Shown one piece after another: positions 37,301 to 49,300 of a stretch of 64,000 nt of DNA; the stretch's first letter is position 1; the number at the start of each line of letters is the position of its first letter. The translations under genes were made by a program, and so were the position numbers. The DNA lies in NCBI GenBank assembly GCA_026168455.1, contig CM047426.1, forward strand, positions 4,953,501 through 5,017,500. The letters are read 5' to 3'. The notes beneath the pieces were generated by a model, which was given only the letters and a program-made list of their open reading frames with translations, was not told where the DNA came from and did no database searches. Source of the DNA: Theocolax elegans. Its lineage: Eukaryota > Arthropoda > Insecta > Hymenoptera > Cerocephalidae.

Positions 37301-40009
37301 ATTTTGAGATTTTTTTTAATCGACGTATAAAAACAAAATTTTGTTTTTCGACGATTCAAACTATATATCGTATGTATTTTTTTTTTTTTGGTCAAGAATG
37401 TCACTCTCGTAGCGATATTAGATTCACTATCTTATCTAACGCTAATCGCACGTATAAGGAATATTTGTACTCTAAACGCTATCCGTGGGTATACACGATT
37501 ACGATTTATTATTATTCAATGAATTAGAAAATTTTGATATTTTTTGTATGAATGATTTTTATTCTTCTTTTTTTTATTTTACTTTTACAGACTGATTTCG
37601 GATCGAGCAAGATCATCGGCTTGGATCGAACGAGGAGTTTCGTCGGTACACCTGAATATATGGCACCGGAAATCATTTTTAATAAATTGTACGATAGGTA
37701 CGAACAAACAAATTTTTTTTACATGAATACACTGTGGGCTATGAAATCAAACGGTGAATTTTTGATTTTTTAAGGGGTTACAGCTCTACTTTACCGACCT
37801 AGAGATCGCGTAAAATGGATGTAATTAAAATACAGGGTAAAATATCATACGATTCAGAATTCATTGCTTTTTGATTATTGAGATCTTTATATATGTATTA
37901 AATTTTAGTTAAAAACATTCATTATTTTCGTATACGAAAGCGTGTTTTAACAAACACGATAGATAATTCTGATAAAAATTTAGGATCTAAACGTTTTTAT
38001 GGGCCAATTCTGGCCACAAAATTTCCAATTCCTTCAAGCAGTAGGTAGATTAATTTATAAACAAAGTGTAATTTTTAAAATAACTTTTAGAATTTTAAAA
38101 ACCAATGCGCTTTTTAAAATATATCCAATTACATTGCATTTTCATGTCGGTAAGGTAGAGATGATAGAAATGAGGTTTGGTAAACGCGCTAAACGGCGTA
38201 ATTATTTTAAATTATTGACAAATCTACACATTTAAAATCAACGAAAAATCAATTTTATCAATAAGTTACGAAATTCCTTGTTTGAATATTTATAAATTGT
38301 TCGGATTATATTTCTCATGTTTCAAACGGTAAAATAGCAATTTATAAAATTTATACAAAATATTAAATTCTAGCTTTCTACTTCTGAAAAAATAAAATAC
38401 TGTAAGTTCATGTACCTCTAAATCGACAAAATTGATTTTATCGATCGATAAATCACAAAATTCCTCGTTTGAACTTTTAAATTGATCACACCAAAAAGTA
38501 ATATAAAAATTTCTATAAAATAAAAAATTTTAGAACTTTACTTCAGAAAAAATAGAATATTAGTTTGTATACCTCAAATTGTAATAATCACCTTCAATTT
38601 TCGTACAGTTCAGAGTGAAAAATATATATGCATACACCATTTCTTTTGTTTTACTCACTCACAGGGCCGTCGATTATTGGTCGCTAGGTATAATACTTCA
38701 CGAGCTGCTGTTGGCGAGGCCACCGTTCCAAGACACCGAATTATTATCGTTGTACAGTAAAATCATCAAAGGCATCGATTCGACTGGTATTTATGGGATT
38801 TCGAAGAAACATGCCGAGAATCTCATTCGATCGCTCTTGCGAACGAATCCGGCGGAAAGGTTGGGAAATTTACAAGGAGGCATCGATGACATACGCACGC
38901 ACAAGTAATGTTCATTTTAATTAGCGATCGGTTGATGTGTAATTATTTTATTTTTAATTATTTTAATTAAATGAATTTTATGCTTTGTATTCTTAAAGGT
39001 GGTTCGGCACGTTTGATTGGAATTCGTTGAAGAATCTAGCTTTGCCGTCGCCGATCGTACCCAAGGTATTGGTTTTTTTTGTTCAGCATTCATAGGTTGT
39101 ACAACACAGTTTTTAGGAGTGTAAAATGTTGTTTTCGGAAGGAAAAGAATTATTTTTCTCACTAGGGAAAAAACGACCTTTTTACTCCCAAGGGAAAAAA
39201 GAGAGATTTTATTTACTAGGAGAGAAAAAAAGTAGGGAGAAAAATAGCCACTTTATTTACTTAGGGAGAAAAAGAGACATTTTATTCACTAGGGGAAAAG
39301 AGATATTTACAAACACATATAGCTATTAAAAAATTTACTTTTTTTTTACAATCTCTTTATTTGCAACTTTTACACCCTTTTTACCAAAAACCAATCCACC
39401 TTTTATTCCTTTGATGATAATACGGTTCTAAACTTTAATAAAATACTATTTCACGTAAACCACTCGAAAAGTCCACTTTATTGACTTCAAATGGAGGAGT
39501 TAAATTGTATTTTCTTCCCTACGGGGTAAAGTTGTATTTTATTCCCTATAGAGAGTAAAATTGTAGTTTCTTTTCCTCTATTCTATTCTATTTTCTTTTA
39601 CTCCCGGTAATGACTTTTCAGTATAACTTTTTAGTCTCCGCATTCATTTCTGCCGTTTATATAAAAATAGTAACCAACACATTTGTACAGTCAAGACCTG
39701 AAATTTTTTAAGTTTTATCAAATATAATAACTTTTTTCCAGGATGATTTGCGTAAAAAATTTTATATAAAAATAAATTACCGCAAATTTCATCTGCGGTT
39801 TATAAACGCCTATTTTACTTCCCTAGTGTATAAATAACTATTTAAAAATTACATAAGTCACGTATGATATGCATATAAAAAAATATTTAGTTTTTTCTAC
39901 ATATTCTTTTCAGATTCACAATCACTTAGACACTAGGCATTTCGAAAGATTCCCACCCGAAAAGGACGACGCGGAAACTGAATTTTCCGGATGGGATCAA
40001 GATTTTTAA
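31382..40009 (+). CDS. cGMP-dependent protein kinase-like Ser/Thr kinase (PKG family)
   Basis: Eleven exons: 31382-31566, 32217-32359, 32951-33088, 33152-33324, 34587-34825, 34947-35267, 36997-37228, 37591-37697, 38665-38904, 38999-39065, 39914-40009. All phases match; the sum is 1941 nt, 646 residues, near the usual PKG length. PKGs phosphorylate Ser/Thr targets when cGMP binds two tandem N-terminal pockets. Pocket A (about 80-195) has FGELALLYNTKR with Glu141 and Arg150. Pocket B (about 200-300) has FGEQAFSNNDNYYEV, so the usual Arg-Thr pair is Tyr273-Tyr274. The kinase domain has GVGAFGRV (344-351), Lys367 in FARK, Glu386, CRDLKPDN (459-466), DFG (479-481) and APE (502-504). The activation-loop Thr is Ser493. 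The tail FSGWDQDF matches the PKG terminus. No leucine zipper is seen at the N terminus. An alternative acceptor at 34,470 would add 39 in-frame codons to exon 5. Which PKG orthologue this is cannot be decided here. Confidence 0.93.
33370..34520. repeat. CGTAAAAT-rich stretch in kinase intron 4
   Basis: About a dozen or more occurrences of CGTAAAAT or ATTTTACG, often as GCGTAAAATACG, are scattered over 1.15 kb with irregular spacing. The surrounding DNA has very few CG dinucleotides. It looks like an old, diverged tandem or interspersed repeat rather than coding sequence. Confidence 0.6.
35590..36530. repeat. Degenerate satellite in kinase intron 6 (about 115-125 bp unit)
   Basis: Successive units contain, in order, ACAGAAAGTTTATCGATCGA, TGAATCAAATAATCAATAAT, CCAAAAA...ACATAAA and CCATTAAGATTACATAACAT followed by GATAATTC. 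Five to seven diverged units can be followed. The same family fills intron 6 of the minus-strand receptor at 40,850-41,370. Confidence 0.75.
36805..36985. repeat. Tandem repeat of about 37 bp next to kinase exon 7
   Basis: About five units of AAAAATTATACGTATAACAT followed by a TTATTTTCAAAAAAAA block end just before the acceptor of exon 7 at 36,997. They differ mainly in poly-A length. Confidence 0.85.
39120..39320. repeat. CTAGGGAGAAAAAGA minisatellite in kinase intron 10
   Basis: Five or six imperfect units of CTAGGGAAAAAA.../TTTTACTC type. The apparent 67-codon open frame here (39,126-39,329) is a translation of the repeat. It belongs to the same family as 13,020-13,450. Confidence 0.7.
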
Positions 40010-40325
40010 CGTGATTTACAATTTTTTTATGTAAATAAATTCATTTCTCAACTCTCAATCTGAAATTCCGTAGACAATTTAATACGGACTACGAATGTAA
40101 AATAAAACTTAATTATAAAGAAACTATAATATACTGTTTCACAATCAAAAAAACCAAACAATTAAAAAAAATAGTAATCCAACATCTACATCTATATTTA
40201 TTCATACTAATTTTCGTTGTGTTTAAAAATATATATTTATATGTATAGCTATATATATGTGTTAAAAATATATTTGTATACGTGTGTATTTGATGTAGAA
40301 AATATAATTTACACGGTGATCCCAT
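40010..40325. other. Convergent 3' ends of kinase and receptor genes
   Basis: Only 316 bp separate the kinase stop (40,007-40,009) from the stop of the minus-strand receptor (40,328-40,326). AATAAA motifs on the plus strand near 40,034 and 40,100, and TTTATT (minus-strand AATAAA) near 40,196, are plausible polyadenylation signals for the two transcripts, so the 3' ends probably nearly touch. Confidence 0.6.
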
Positions 40326-43300
40326 CTATCTGCAAGACTGGACTACTGTTAAATACGAGAACGACGTTTTCACAATCTACACATAAAAAATATGATAATT
40401 AAAATAATACAATTTGCCATTTTAATTGTATAATAAACAGTGTATACAATATTACTTACCGTCGTGAAACTTTCGAAACTCATTGGGAATATGATGCACG
40501 TGAATAGACACGGTTTCAAAGCTCGTAGGAACAACATTTTTATAACCGTTTTCGTTTTACTCGTTGCTTCGTGCCAATTGGAATTGCACCTGGGTATTTA
40601 ACATAAAAAAAGATACTGTGAATATATATGTAAATATAATTTTGAAAAAAAAAACACGTTCGACTGTATTTACAAAGCTATGTAGAATTTGTCGTTGTGA
40701 TTGATTAACAATTGGCTGTGAAAGCTGTAGAGAAATACGTGGAACAATTGACTAATTGAGAATAGCAAGTATCTTGTCACATCCGTATGATCGCCCCATT
40801 TGATAAGTACCTGTGAATCGTAATTTTAAAGTGGTCAATATTTCGTCGACGGAATGTTGCAGCAAGTTTATAATATTGATCGATGAATCAAATAATCGAT
40901 AGTTATAATTAATCAAATCGTTTAAATAAAAAGAAATAATCTACGTGAAATTATGTATCATTGAAACGATAATTCCGGTTTACAGAAAGTTTATCGATCG
41001 ATAAATTAAATAATCGATAATTAATAATTATTGACGACAAATTGATTTATAAAACACATGGTTTTTCCAAAAAAGAATATATCTATATAAAAACTTTTAA
41101 AATGACATAACATTCAAATATATGAAAATTACATTGACAGAAAGTATATCGATCAATGAATCAATAATAAATTATTATCAATAATAGATAATCAATAATA
41201 AATCATTCATAATAAATAATAATTTAAGTGATTTTCTTAAAAAGAAATGCACATAAAATTCGTTATATTATATATCATCCGAATTTAAATTTCATTTACA
41301 GAAAGTTTATCGATCAATAAATCAAACAATCAATCATAAGCAATAAATATTAAATCATATAATTTTTCCAAAAAACTGCATAATATCTAATAAATATATG
41401 TTATATGATAATTATATTTTTCATATTTAGATTTATTATAAAAACGTTACATATTTTTCCGTTTGAACAACTATTTTTTTACTGAAATTCATATTTACCA
41501 TAAGGCCCGACATACTTAAGAGTGCCACAATGACAATTAGTATAAATCCAAATGCAAAGCTAAAGATTGTATGAATTATTCCAATAAAACTGAAACATTA
41601 AATTACCATTATTTACAATCAATTAATAATGTTATGATTATAATTACGTTATTTTATTAACTTAAGATTCTTTTCGTATTCTATGCAGACATCAACTACG
41701 TTTTCATACATTTTATCATTCAATTTACGATCGTCTTCTTTCATTTTTATCGCTCTACTGAGACGACATCTAAAAAAGGAGAAATAATTGTTAATTTTGT
41801 AAAAATTCTGAGTGAACGTCAAATTCAAATTTCCCGCGTTTGAATTTTAATTAAAAAAAATTATCATTGTTTCCATCAAGGAATTTTTTTAAAAATTGCA
41901 ATAGATTATTTAATTTATTAAAATTAACTATTTACATTTGAATAATTATTTCAATAATTATTTATAATTATACGTTAGAATAATTATAGAATAAAAGTAG
42001 ACGTAAGAAAATTAAATTTTCTTAGGAAAAATTTCAACCAATAAATTTTCAAAACAATTTCTAACATATATATATAAATTCAAATTCACGTCAATGTTCT
42101 TATTTAAAAAAAGATACTGCACAATTTACAATAAAAAAACACATAGTTTCCTCAAATTAGCATGTCGATCCCATATGTAATTACTCCAATATAGTATTAT
42201 TTAATTATTTAAATCAAAATGTTGTAACATTTCGAAAAATATTATACTTTTCTGATTGAAACTTATATTGTATATTAAAAAAAGTTCACGACTATATGAA
42301 AAATGTATTAAAAATCACGTTTTAAGAGGCTTCATATTATTTTTTTCAAGGGGTATTATCTTTTTTACTTTTCTTTAAATTTTTTAAAAACATTTTCTTC
42401 CAAAAATACTATAAAGTAATCGAGTTGAACACATAATTATTAATGAATTAACAATGGTTTTTATTCATAATAAGAAAATTCTGTTCAATTACATTGAATT
42501 TTTTGAAGTTGACATAAAAAACTTTTGATAGTATCAATTAAAAACATAAAAAATTACCTTTTTTGCATTTCTTTCAATATTCTAAAAATATTTTCTTCCA
42601 AAAATATGGTTAGTTCCACATTAGTCTACTTTATAAGTACACAAAATTTTAATAAAGATTACGTTATAGAATATAATTTTTTTTCTCAAAAACTAATCCA
42701 TGAACATTATTATTATATTCTATTTTCACGATTTTTTATCAACATATTTTCAATTCAATTATTCAGAGATATAAGCAATCAAACATTTGTACAAAAATAT
42801 ATGATGCAGATCAATTTGATTTAACTAAGGTAATTATAGATATTTTGAGCTGAAAAACAATAGGGATCGAATCTACCAAAAAGACTATTCTTTTCCAACA
42901 TAGCAAGTAGATTAAATGATTTTTATTCCTAAAAACGTTCGACATAAAATCCCCAATATTTCACATTTTTATTTTTTTAATCAAAACTAATAGATATAAC
43001 AACTTAAAATTTTTACAGTTTATGACCATTAGATGGTTCTTTCATTATAATTTTTTGCAACACATTTGACTAATTAATTTCCAAAATATAAAACTTTGAA
43101 AAAAATGACTTTTTTTAAATAACAAAAAGTTAATAGAAATAATTTGTCAATCCAAAATCGAGCGGATAAATTTTTCCATTCTCTATAAAATACATTTGGT
43201 CCAATAAAAAAAATTAATAATATTATCAAAATTTTTGAAAAGTTAATTGTTTATTGTTTTTAAAGCAGCAATTATTTAGGAGATAAATAACCAAAGCCTT

Positions 43301-46300
43301 TTCCGGAATTTGGTAAAAAAACAAATTACTTATACACACAAGCTGAACGATATATTGACCGAGTATTTAAAAAATACGGCGGTACACACACACACACGCA
43401 TTTTAAAAAAAACACGTGATTTCGACTCCTGACATGTTAAATCATACTTATAAAATGTTTTTAGCGAGACAAAAATTTTACTATTACAAAACTTCCTCTA
43501 TGAGGAAGCAAAAGAAAAAGTATTTTACTAAAAATAAAAATTTAACACTGTGAGGTTAAGTCAAGATATTTTCCTGGCCGTTAATTATGAATTTATTTAC
43601 CATTTTTAGTCAACTACCATTTTTGTCTAAAAAAACGTTTCATATGACTGTAAATTTCATTTAAAATATTTGTAATCGCCGGAAATTTGAATTTTTTATC
43701 GACCCAGTAGAATGGAAAAAACAAAATACTGTACGCAATAATATTGAGCCTCGCGCAAAGATGTTGAGCGCAAGTGGCGAAAAAAATATCCGTTATAACA
43801 AGTGGAGTGATCCCTATCACACTGGTTACATACGCGTGCATCAAAATAGAATAATAATATTTATCATCGTCGATGTAAAGTTGTACTTTGTACAATGGTT
43901 TCTTCGGCCTCGGCTCGTCAAGCGGTTGCACCAGATCCAAAAATATTGGTAGCCCAGGGAATAAACAGAAGACGAACAGCGTTACGTAAATAGACGCTGC
44001 GAACAAATTTTAAACGATTTAAAATTAATTCTATTTTCTTTTCTTTCTAAATTCTAAATGTTCAATTTTTAGCGTACCTATACATTACCGACGTAGCAAA
44101 GATTTATTTGTGAAGATTATAAATGACTTCAATAATAATTATTTATAAAATAGGCGTTTACGTTTAGCCCGGGGTTAAGCGAAAGCAGCAATTTATCCAA
44201 TAATTGCCTTTTACTCCCAAAATGCATATAAAATTTTTCACCCTGATTGTTTGAAAAGTCACTTCTAGCATTAACAATTTATTTTTTAAATTTTTAAATT
44301 TTTTCAATATATTGTAAATTTTTTTGATATATTTAATTTAATATAAGAAATTAAATTTTATATTTGTAGAAAAAGTCTAAACTAATTGTTCATAACAAAA
44401 AAGTAAGGCTACCATGAAAAAAAGAGTCTACAATGAATAAAATGAGTTAATGAGGAATAAAATGAGTCTATGGGGAATAAAGTGACGAAGGAATAAAATG
44501 CAATTTTACTTCACTCGTAGAGGCTAGTGAAGTAGACTTTTTAGATGATCAGGGTGAAAAATATATTATACTCTTAAAAATTTTGTATTAGAAATTAAAA
44601 AAATAATTTTTATAATTAAGGAATATTTTATTGCAGTTCAAAAAATAGTTATTTTTCTTCAATTTTTTACAAAATTTTATAGAAATGGGTTTTTTGTACT
44701 ACTATATTGACTTCATTTTATATTTATGTCCATTTTCAGTATCATTTTCAGCTTTTGTGTACATTTTATTTTGCGTTTGTGATTTATAATAATATACGTT
44801 TTATTTTTAGTTAATAAGTCTATCAGAATTTTTATATTTAAAAAAATTTAATTTACATTTAATTATATGTAATTTCAGGGGATGCCGACAATTTTATTAC
44901 AATACAATTTTTCACTCACTTCGAGGAATATGTAAAATTACCAAATTTTGACAGTGTAAAAATAATCTAAATGTACATACATATGGAAAGAAAAAATTCA
45001 GTAAATTTTACTAAACCTTCAGTAACACGGTAACAACCTGCCAAAACTCAAAAAATATTTGAACTTTTAGAAAAAATTTATAGGTTTAGTAAAAAATAGT
45101 TGACTCTCATTAAAATAAAGTTTAGTAAAATTTACTGAAACCTTTCTCTGTGTGTATAAGGACGTTCGTAAAATTACAATTAAACAAAAATTAACATTTA
45201 AACGATCGAAGCAGTGTCTTTTTACAAGAATAACGATCTGTATGATAATTATTTTATTAAATTGATATAATAATAAACAAACCTGAATTCGGTGGCAAGG
45301 AAATCTTTTAATAATTTTAAGGGCATATAAGAAAGTCAAATCCAGTCAACAATTCATATTTCCCGCACTTAAAACAAGCAATTAAGAAGTGCTAATTTTA
45401 GAAAAAATAATATTTGTATCAAAATTTAAATCTAAAGAAAATCATTTGATGTGCAGTTTCAATGCGATTATTACGTTAATTAACAAAATTAATTGTTCTA
45501 CAAATTTTTAAACATATCAATACAGAGCCAATCATATATATAGAAACTTTGTACAATTATAGATTGCATCGTAATCATGATCAATGTTTTCGTGGATTTA
45601 TTTGAATTTGAATAAAAGTTTGTAAAATTTCTTAATAATTTCAAGCACCGGAAATTTTAATGACTGATACCTTTAAAAATATCTATCAAAAGTTAATAAC
45701 AAATAATCTGTAACCAATCAAATATAGTTTCTTTTCAAAATCATAAAAGTTTTTAAGACCACTAAAAATAAGCAAATTACGTTCAATTTTACTCATCAAA
45801 TGATACTTTCATGTTGATTTTTTGATTTTTTTATCACGAACTGAACAGTGTAGGGCAAAAATATCCAAAAACAAGATGTATGTTTTGATATTACTTGAAA
45901 TTCGTAAAGATCTAATTAAGATGTATCATTCTCATCATCATTTAGGACAATAGTTAATTTAAATTACAATACATTTATTATTATATTAACCTTCAGAGAT
46001 TGAGGATAATAGAAGTTTCTGCCACCTCGTACAAATGATGTTTTTTAAGCAAAATTAACTTGAACTTGAATAAAAAAGATGCATTCCACATGAATGATAA
46101 TGATATCCACGAATATTTCAATATTCCATGTATTTTCAAAGTCAAGACACTCCAGCGTCTTATTTCCTATTTGTTTTAAAAATAAATTTTTTACCTTAAC
46201 TTTTCCGTTGCAGACAACAGTGGTAGATACCACCAGTCAAGTCAGACATTATCTCGAGTGTAATTCAATGAAAATTTATGACAATTTTGGAGAAAATCGA

Positions 46301-49300
46301 CACTCGATTTGAACTGAAATTTTTCCGTCCTCTAAAGGTTAAAGTATTATCAATTCACTAAAATGCACGAAATTTCAAAGGGACTTTTGAGGTTAGGTTA
46401 TACCTAAATCCATCGCATAATAATTTCATTTTCGAAATCGGCGGTCACTAATCAACTGACCATCTGAAGTCTGAACATGCGTTTATACGTGCAATTACGT
46501 GTTAATTTTAACACGTAATTTATACAATTTTCCAGGTCGGTAAAGTAGAGATAGTAAACATTGATATCCAAATCCACATTAACATAAAATAATATTATTT
46601 TAATTTTTAATTTTTACCAATGTACGTATAACACATCAATCGCCCTTCTTCCGCGTAGTGCGCGACAGTATCAATTTCTTTTTCATCCGTTAAATGATCC
46701 CAATCGTAGTATATGATATCTATCAGCTCTTTTACCTGTATTACATCAGAATTATTTTATTTATTTATAATAATATTTAGATATATTTTATAAAAAATTG
46801 AAAATTCAAAACGTAGTAGAAATCAAAGCATTATTGTAAAACGTTTTTTATTTTTACCAAAAGAAAATGACCTTCTAACCAAAGATATGGTCATTAACTC
46901 ATTTTTTCCCAAACGGCTATTTTATAGTCGATTGATTTTTGTCTAAAAAATTGTCGAAAAATAAACAATAATAACCAAGAGCACTTTTCTGAAGTAAAAT
47001 TTTCCACTCTTTCCGATTCTGAAGTCAGAATCTTGAAATTTTCATTGAAAACAGTCCAAATGATGGTTTGAATTTGATGAAAAGTCAGATATACATTTTC
47101 TATCATTTTTACACATGTTTGTTTAGAATAAAACGGGTTGAACGAAGATCTTGATATGGATTCATGTTGAAAATTATATTATTTTTCAAACGTTTGATGT
47201 TTCCGAATTTCCCCAAAAAAATTCAACAAAATTTTTACTTGAGAATCGGAAAGAGCGAAAAATTTTGTATCAGAAAAGATCAAGTTAGACAAAAAATTAA
47301 TCGACTATAAAATGGCCGTTTGAGTGTTCTATACCCTTTCAGCGCCCTCTAGTCTGAGAAAAATTTTCTTTATAATATTTACCTAATTTACCAGAGTTAG
47401 ATCCAAGAAAATTAAGTTTTCCCGCGTGTAAAATAATAATAAGAGTTATTTAAACATGTTTTTGGATAATAATATTAAAAACTGAAGGTATGTTTTGTAG
47501 AGAAAATCTGACTTGACTGTGGCGAGTAGCAGACGTCTGTCCACCGCGGTGTCAATTTTTCTCTACAAAATATGCCTTCAATTTTCCATAATACAAATCA
47601 AAGTGATTGTTAGATAATTCTTTATACCATTTTATACGTGGGAAAACTTCATTTTCTTTAATTTGACTATCCTAAATAATCTAAAAAATACAAAGAAAAT
47701 ATTTCTCAGACTAGAGGGCTCTGACGGGGCATAGAGCACTCTTATCACTATAATTAATGGATAAAAAAAATGGTTTTACCTAACCTAAAACGCTGAATTT
47801 CCACTATAGATATAAAGATACACTGTAATATTATATTTAAATTAATACCTTCGACTGATGCTTTACCAATACTACGTACATAAGAGCGACGACAATATTG
47901 TAAGTTAAAGGCGGTATGCATTCGACGATCATATCCAAATCTTCGTTATTTAGTATGCATTCGAACATTTTTATTGTCTGAAATATGTGTAATATTACAT
48001 ATTTAATTGTAGGTAAACCCTAAGTATAAAAAATCAAAGGAATTATGAAGAGTTTTTTTATTAAAAAAAATAGTCGTTCGACCAAAATATAGCCAATAAG
48101 TGTCTACAATTTATGACCAAAAAATGGTTTTAACTACCCTCAAAATCTTTAATTTCTACTAGGATAATTTTTTTGGCACAATCGTTACACATAAGGGGGA
48201 ATAGAAATCTCAAAATAAACGTAAATTGTCAATTTCACATTAATGAAAATACTGAAATCCGAGTATATTACAATTTTTAAATGTGCAATTTTGATCTTGT
48301 ATCGCTTTACAATAGTATAAAGTTATTGATTTACAGATTCATCTTGAATTTTTACATTTTAGGATTTAGAATGTACAGAAAAACTTTCAATAGATGAAAT
48401 TACAGAACTTTTTCCTAATTGACAGTTTATCAGAATAAATTTAATAAATGATCAGAATAAATTTTAATTAAAGGTAATAAACGTCCAATTTGTCATTCTC
48501 AATACTATATTAAAACTATTTACCTTTAGAGACTGACTAGTACAAAAAGGAACCACCAGGTAAACATAATTTTTACTTTTTTTCTCGAATCATTTCAGCT
48601 CAAAATGGGATAAAAATGAAATTTGACCTTGAAATAATTTCTGTTAAAAATCGCAATGAATGCCTCTATAAAAACATAACCTTATGTTTTTTGTTTTGAC
48701 CTTTCCCTTGCGATTCATAGCTGAATATTTTTAATGATGCTCTTTCAAATTTCGTCACCTAAATAGCATGAAAAGTTGTTTTTTCCAAAAAGTGTTTATT
48801 TTAATACAACGTTTTTAAATATTTTATGATTGTTTTTGGACATAATAATTTTTTCACATCCTTATACCACTGAAATCGATCTATTTTCAAAATAAGTCGT
48901 GCAATTCTTACATGTACTTTATGAAAATACCCTGTGCTTAGAAATATTAATTTTCATCTCTTGTTTTTTTTGTTAGAACTAGTCGTTGATTAACGTGGTG
49001 TTCAAATTTGTGAACAATCGTTCATGATTGACTTTTGTACAATATCTCCCAAATTCAAAAAATGGAATCCAAAAAAGTATAAAATACTTTATGGATGCTG
49101 AAAAGAAATCTGAAAGCCATTATGAAAAATTGAAATTGACATATCCAAAATAGCGTGAATTTACCTTAAAGATCGCTCATTACGAACCTTAAATCACATT
49201 TAAAAGAATATAATTTGACAACAATGATGAAAATAATGATGTAAAATTCATATTTCCAAGTATCGTAACATAAACAATTTTTGATAAGTTAAGACCGATT

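Noticed and set aside
39126..39329. Plus-strand frame rich in GKK / GEKK
   Set aside because: Translation of a minisatellite, not a gene.
43761..43952. Plus-strand frame of 63 codons
   Set aside because: Shadow of receptor 2 exon 4 on the other strand.
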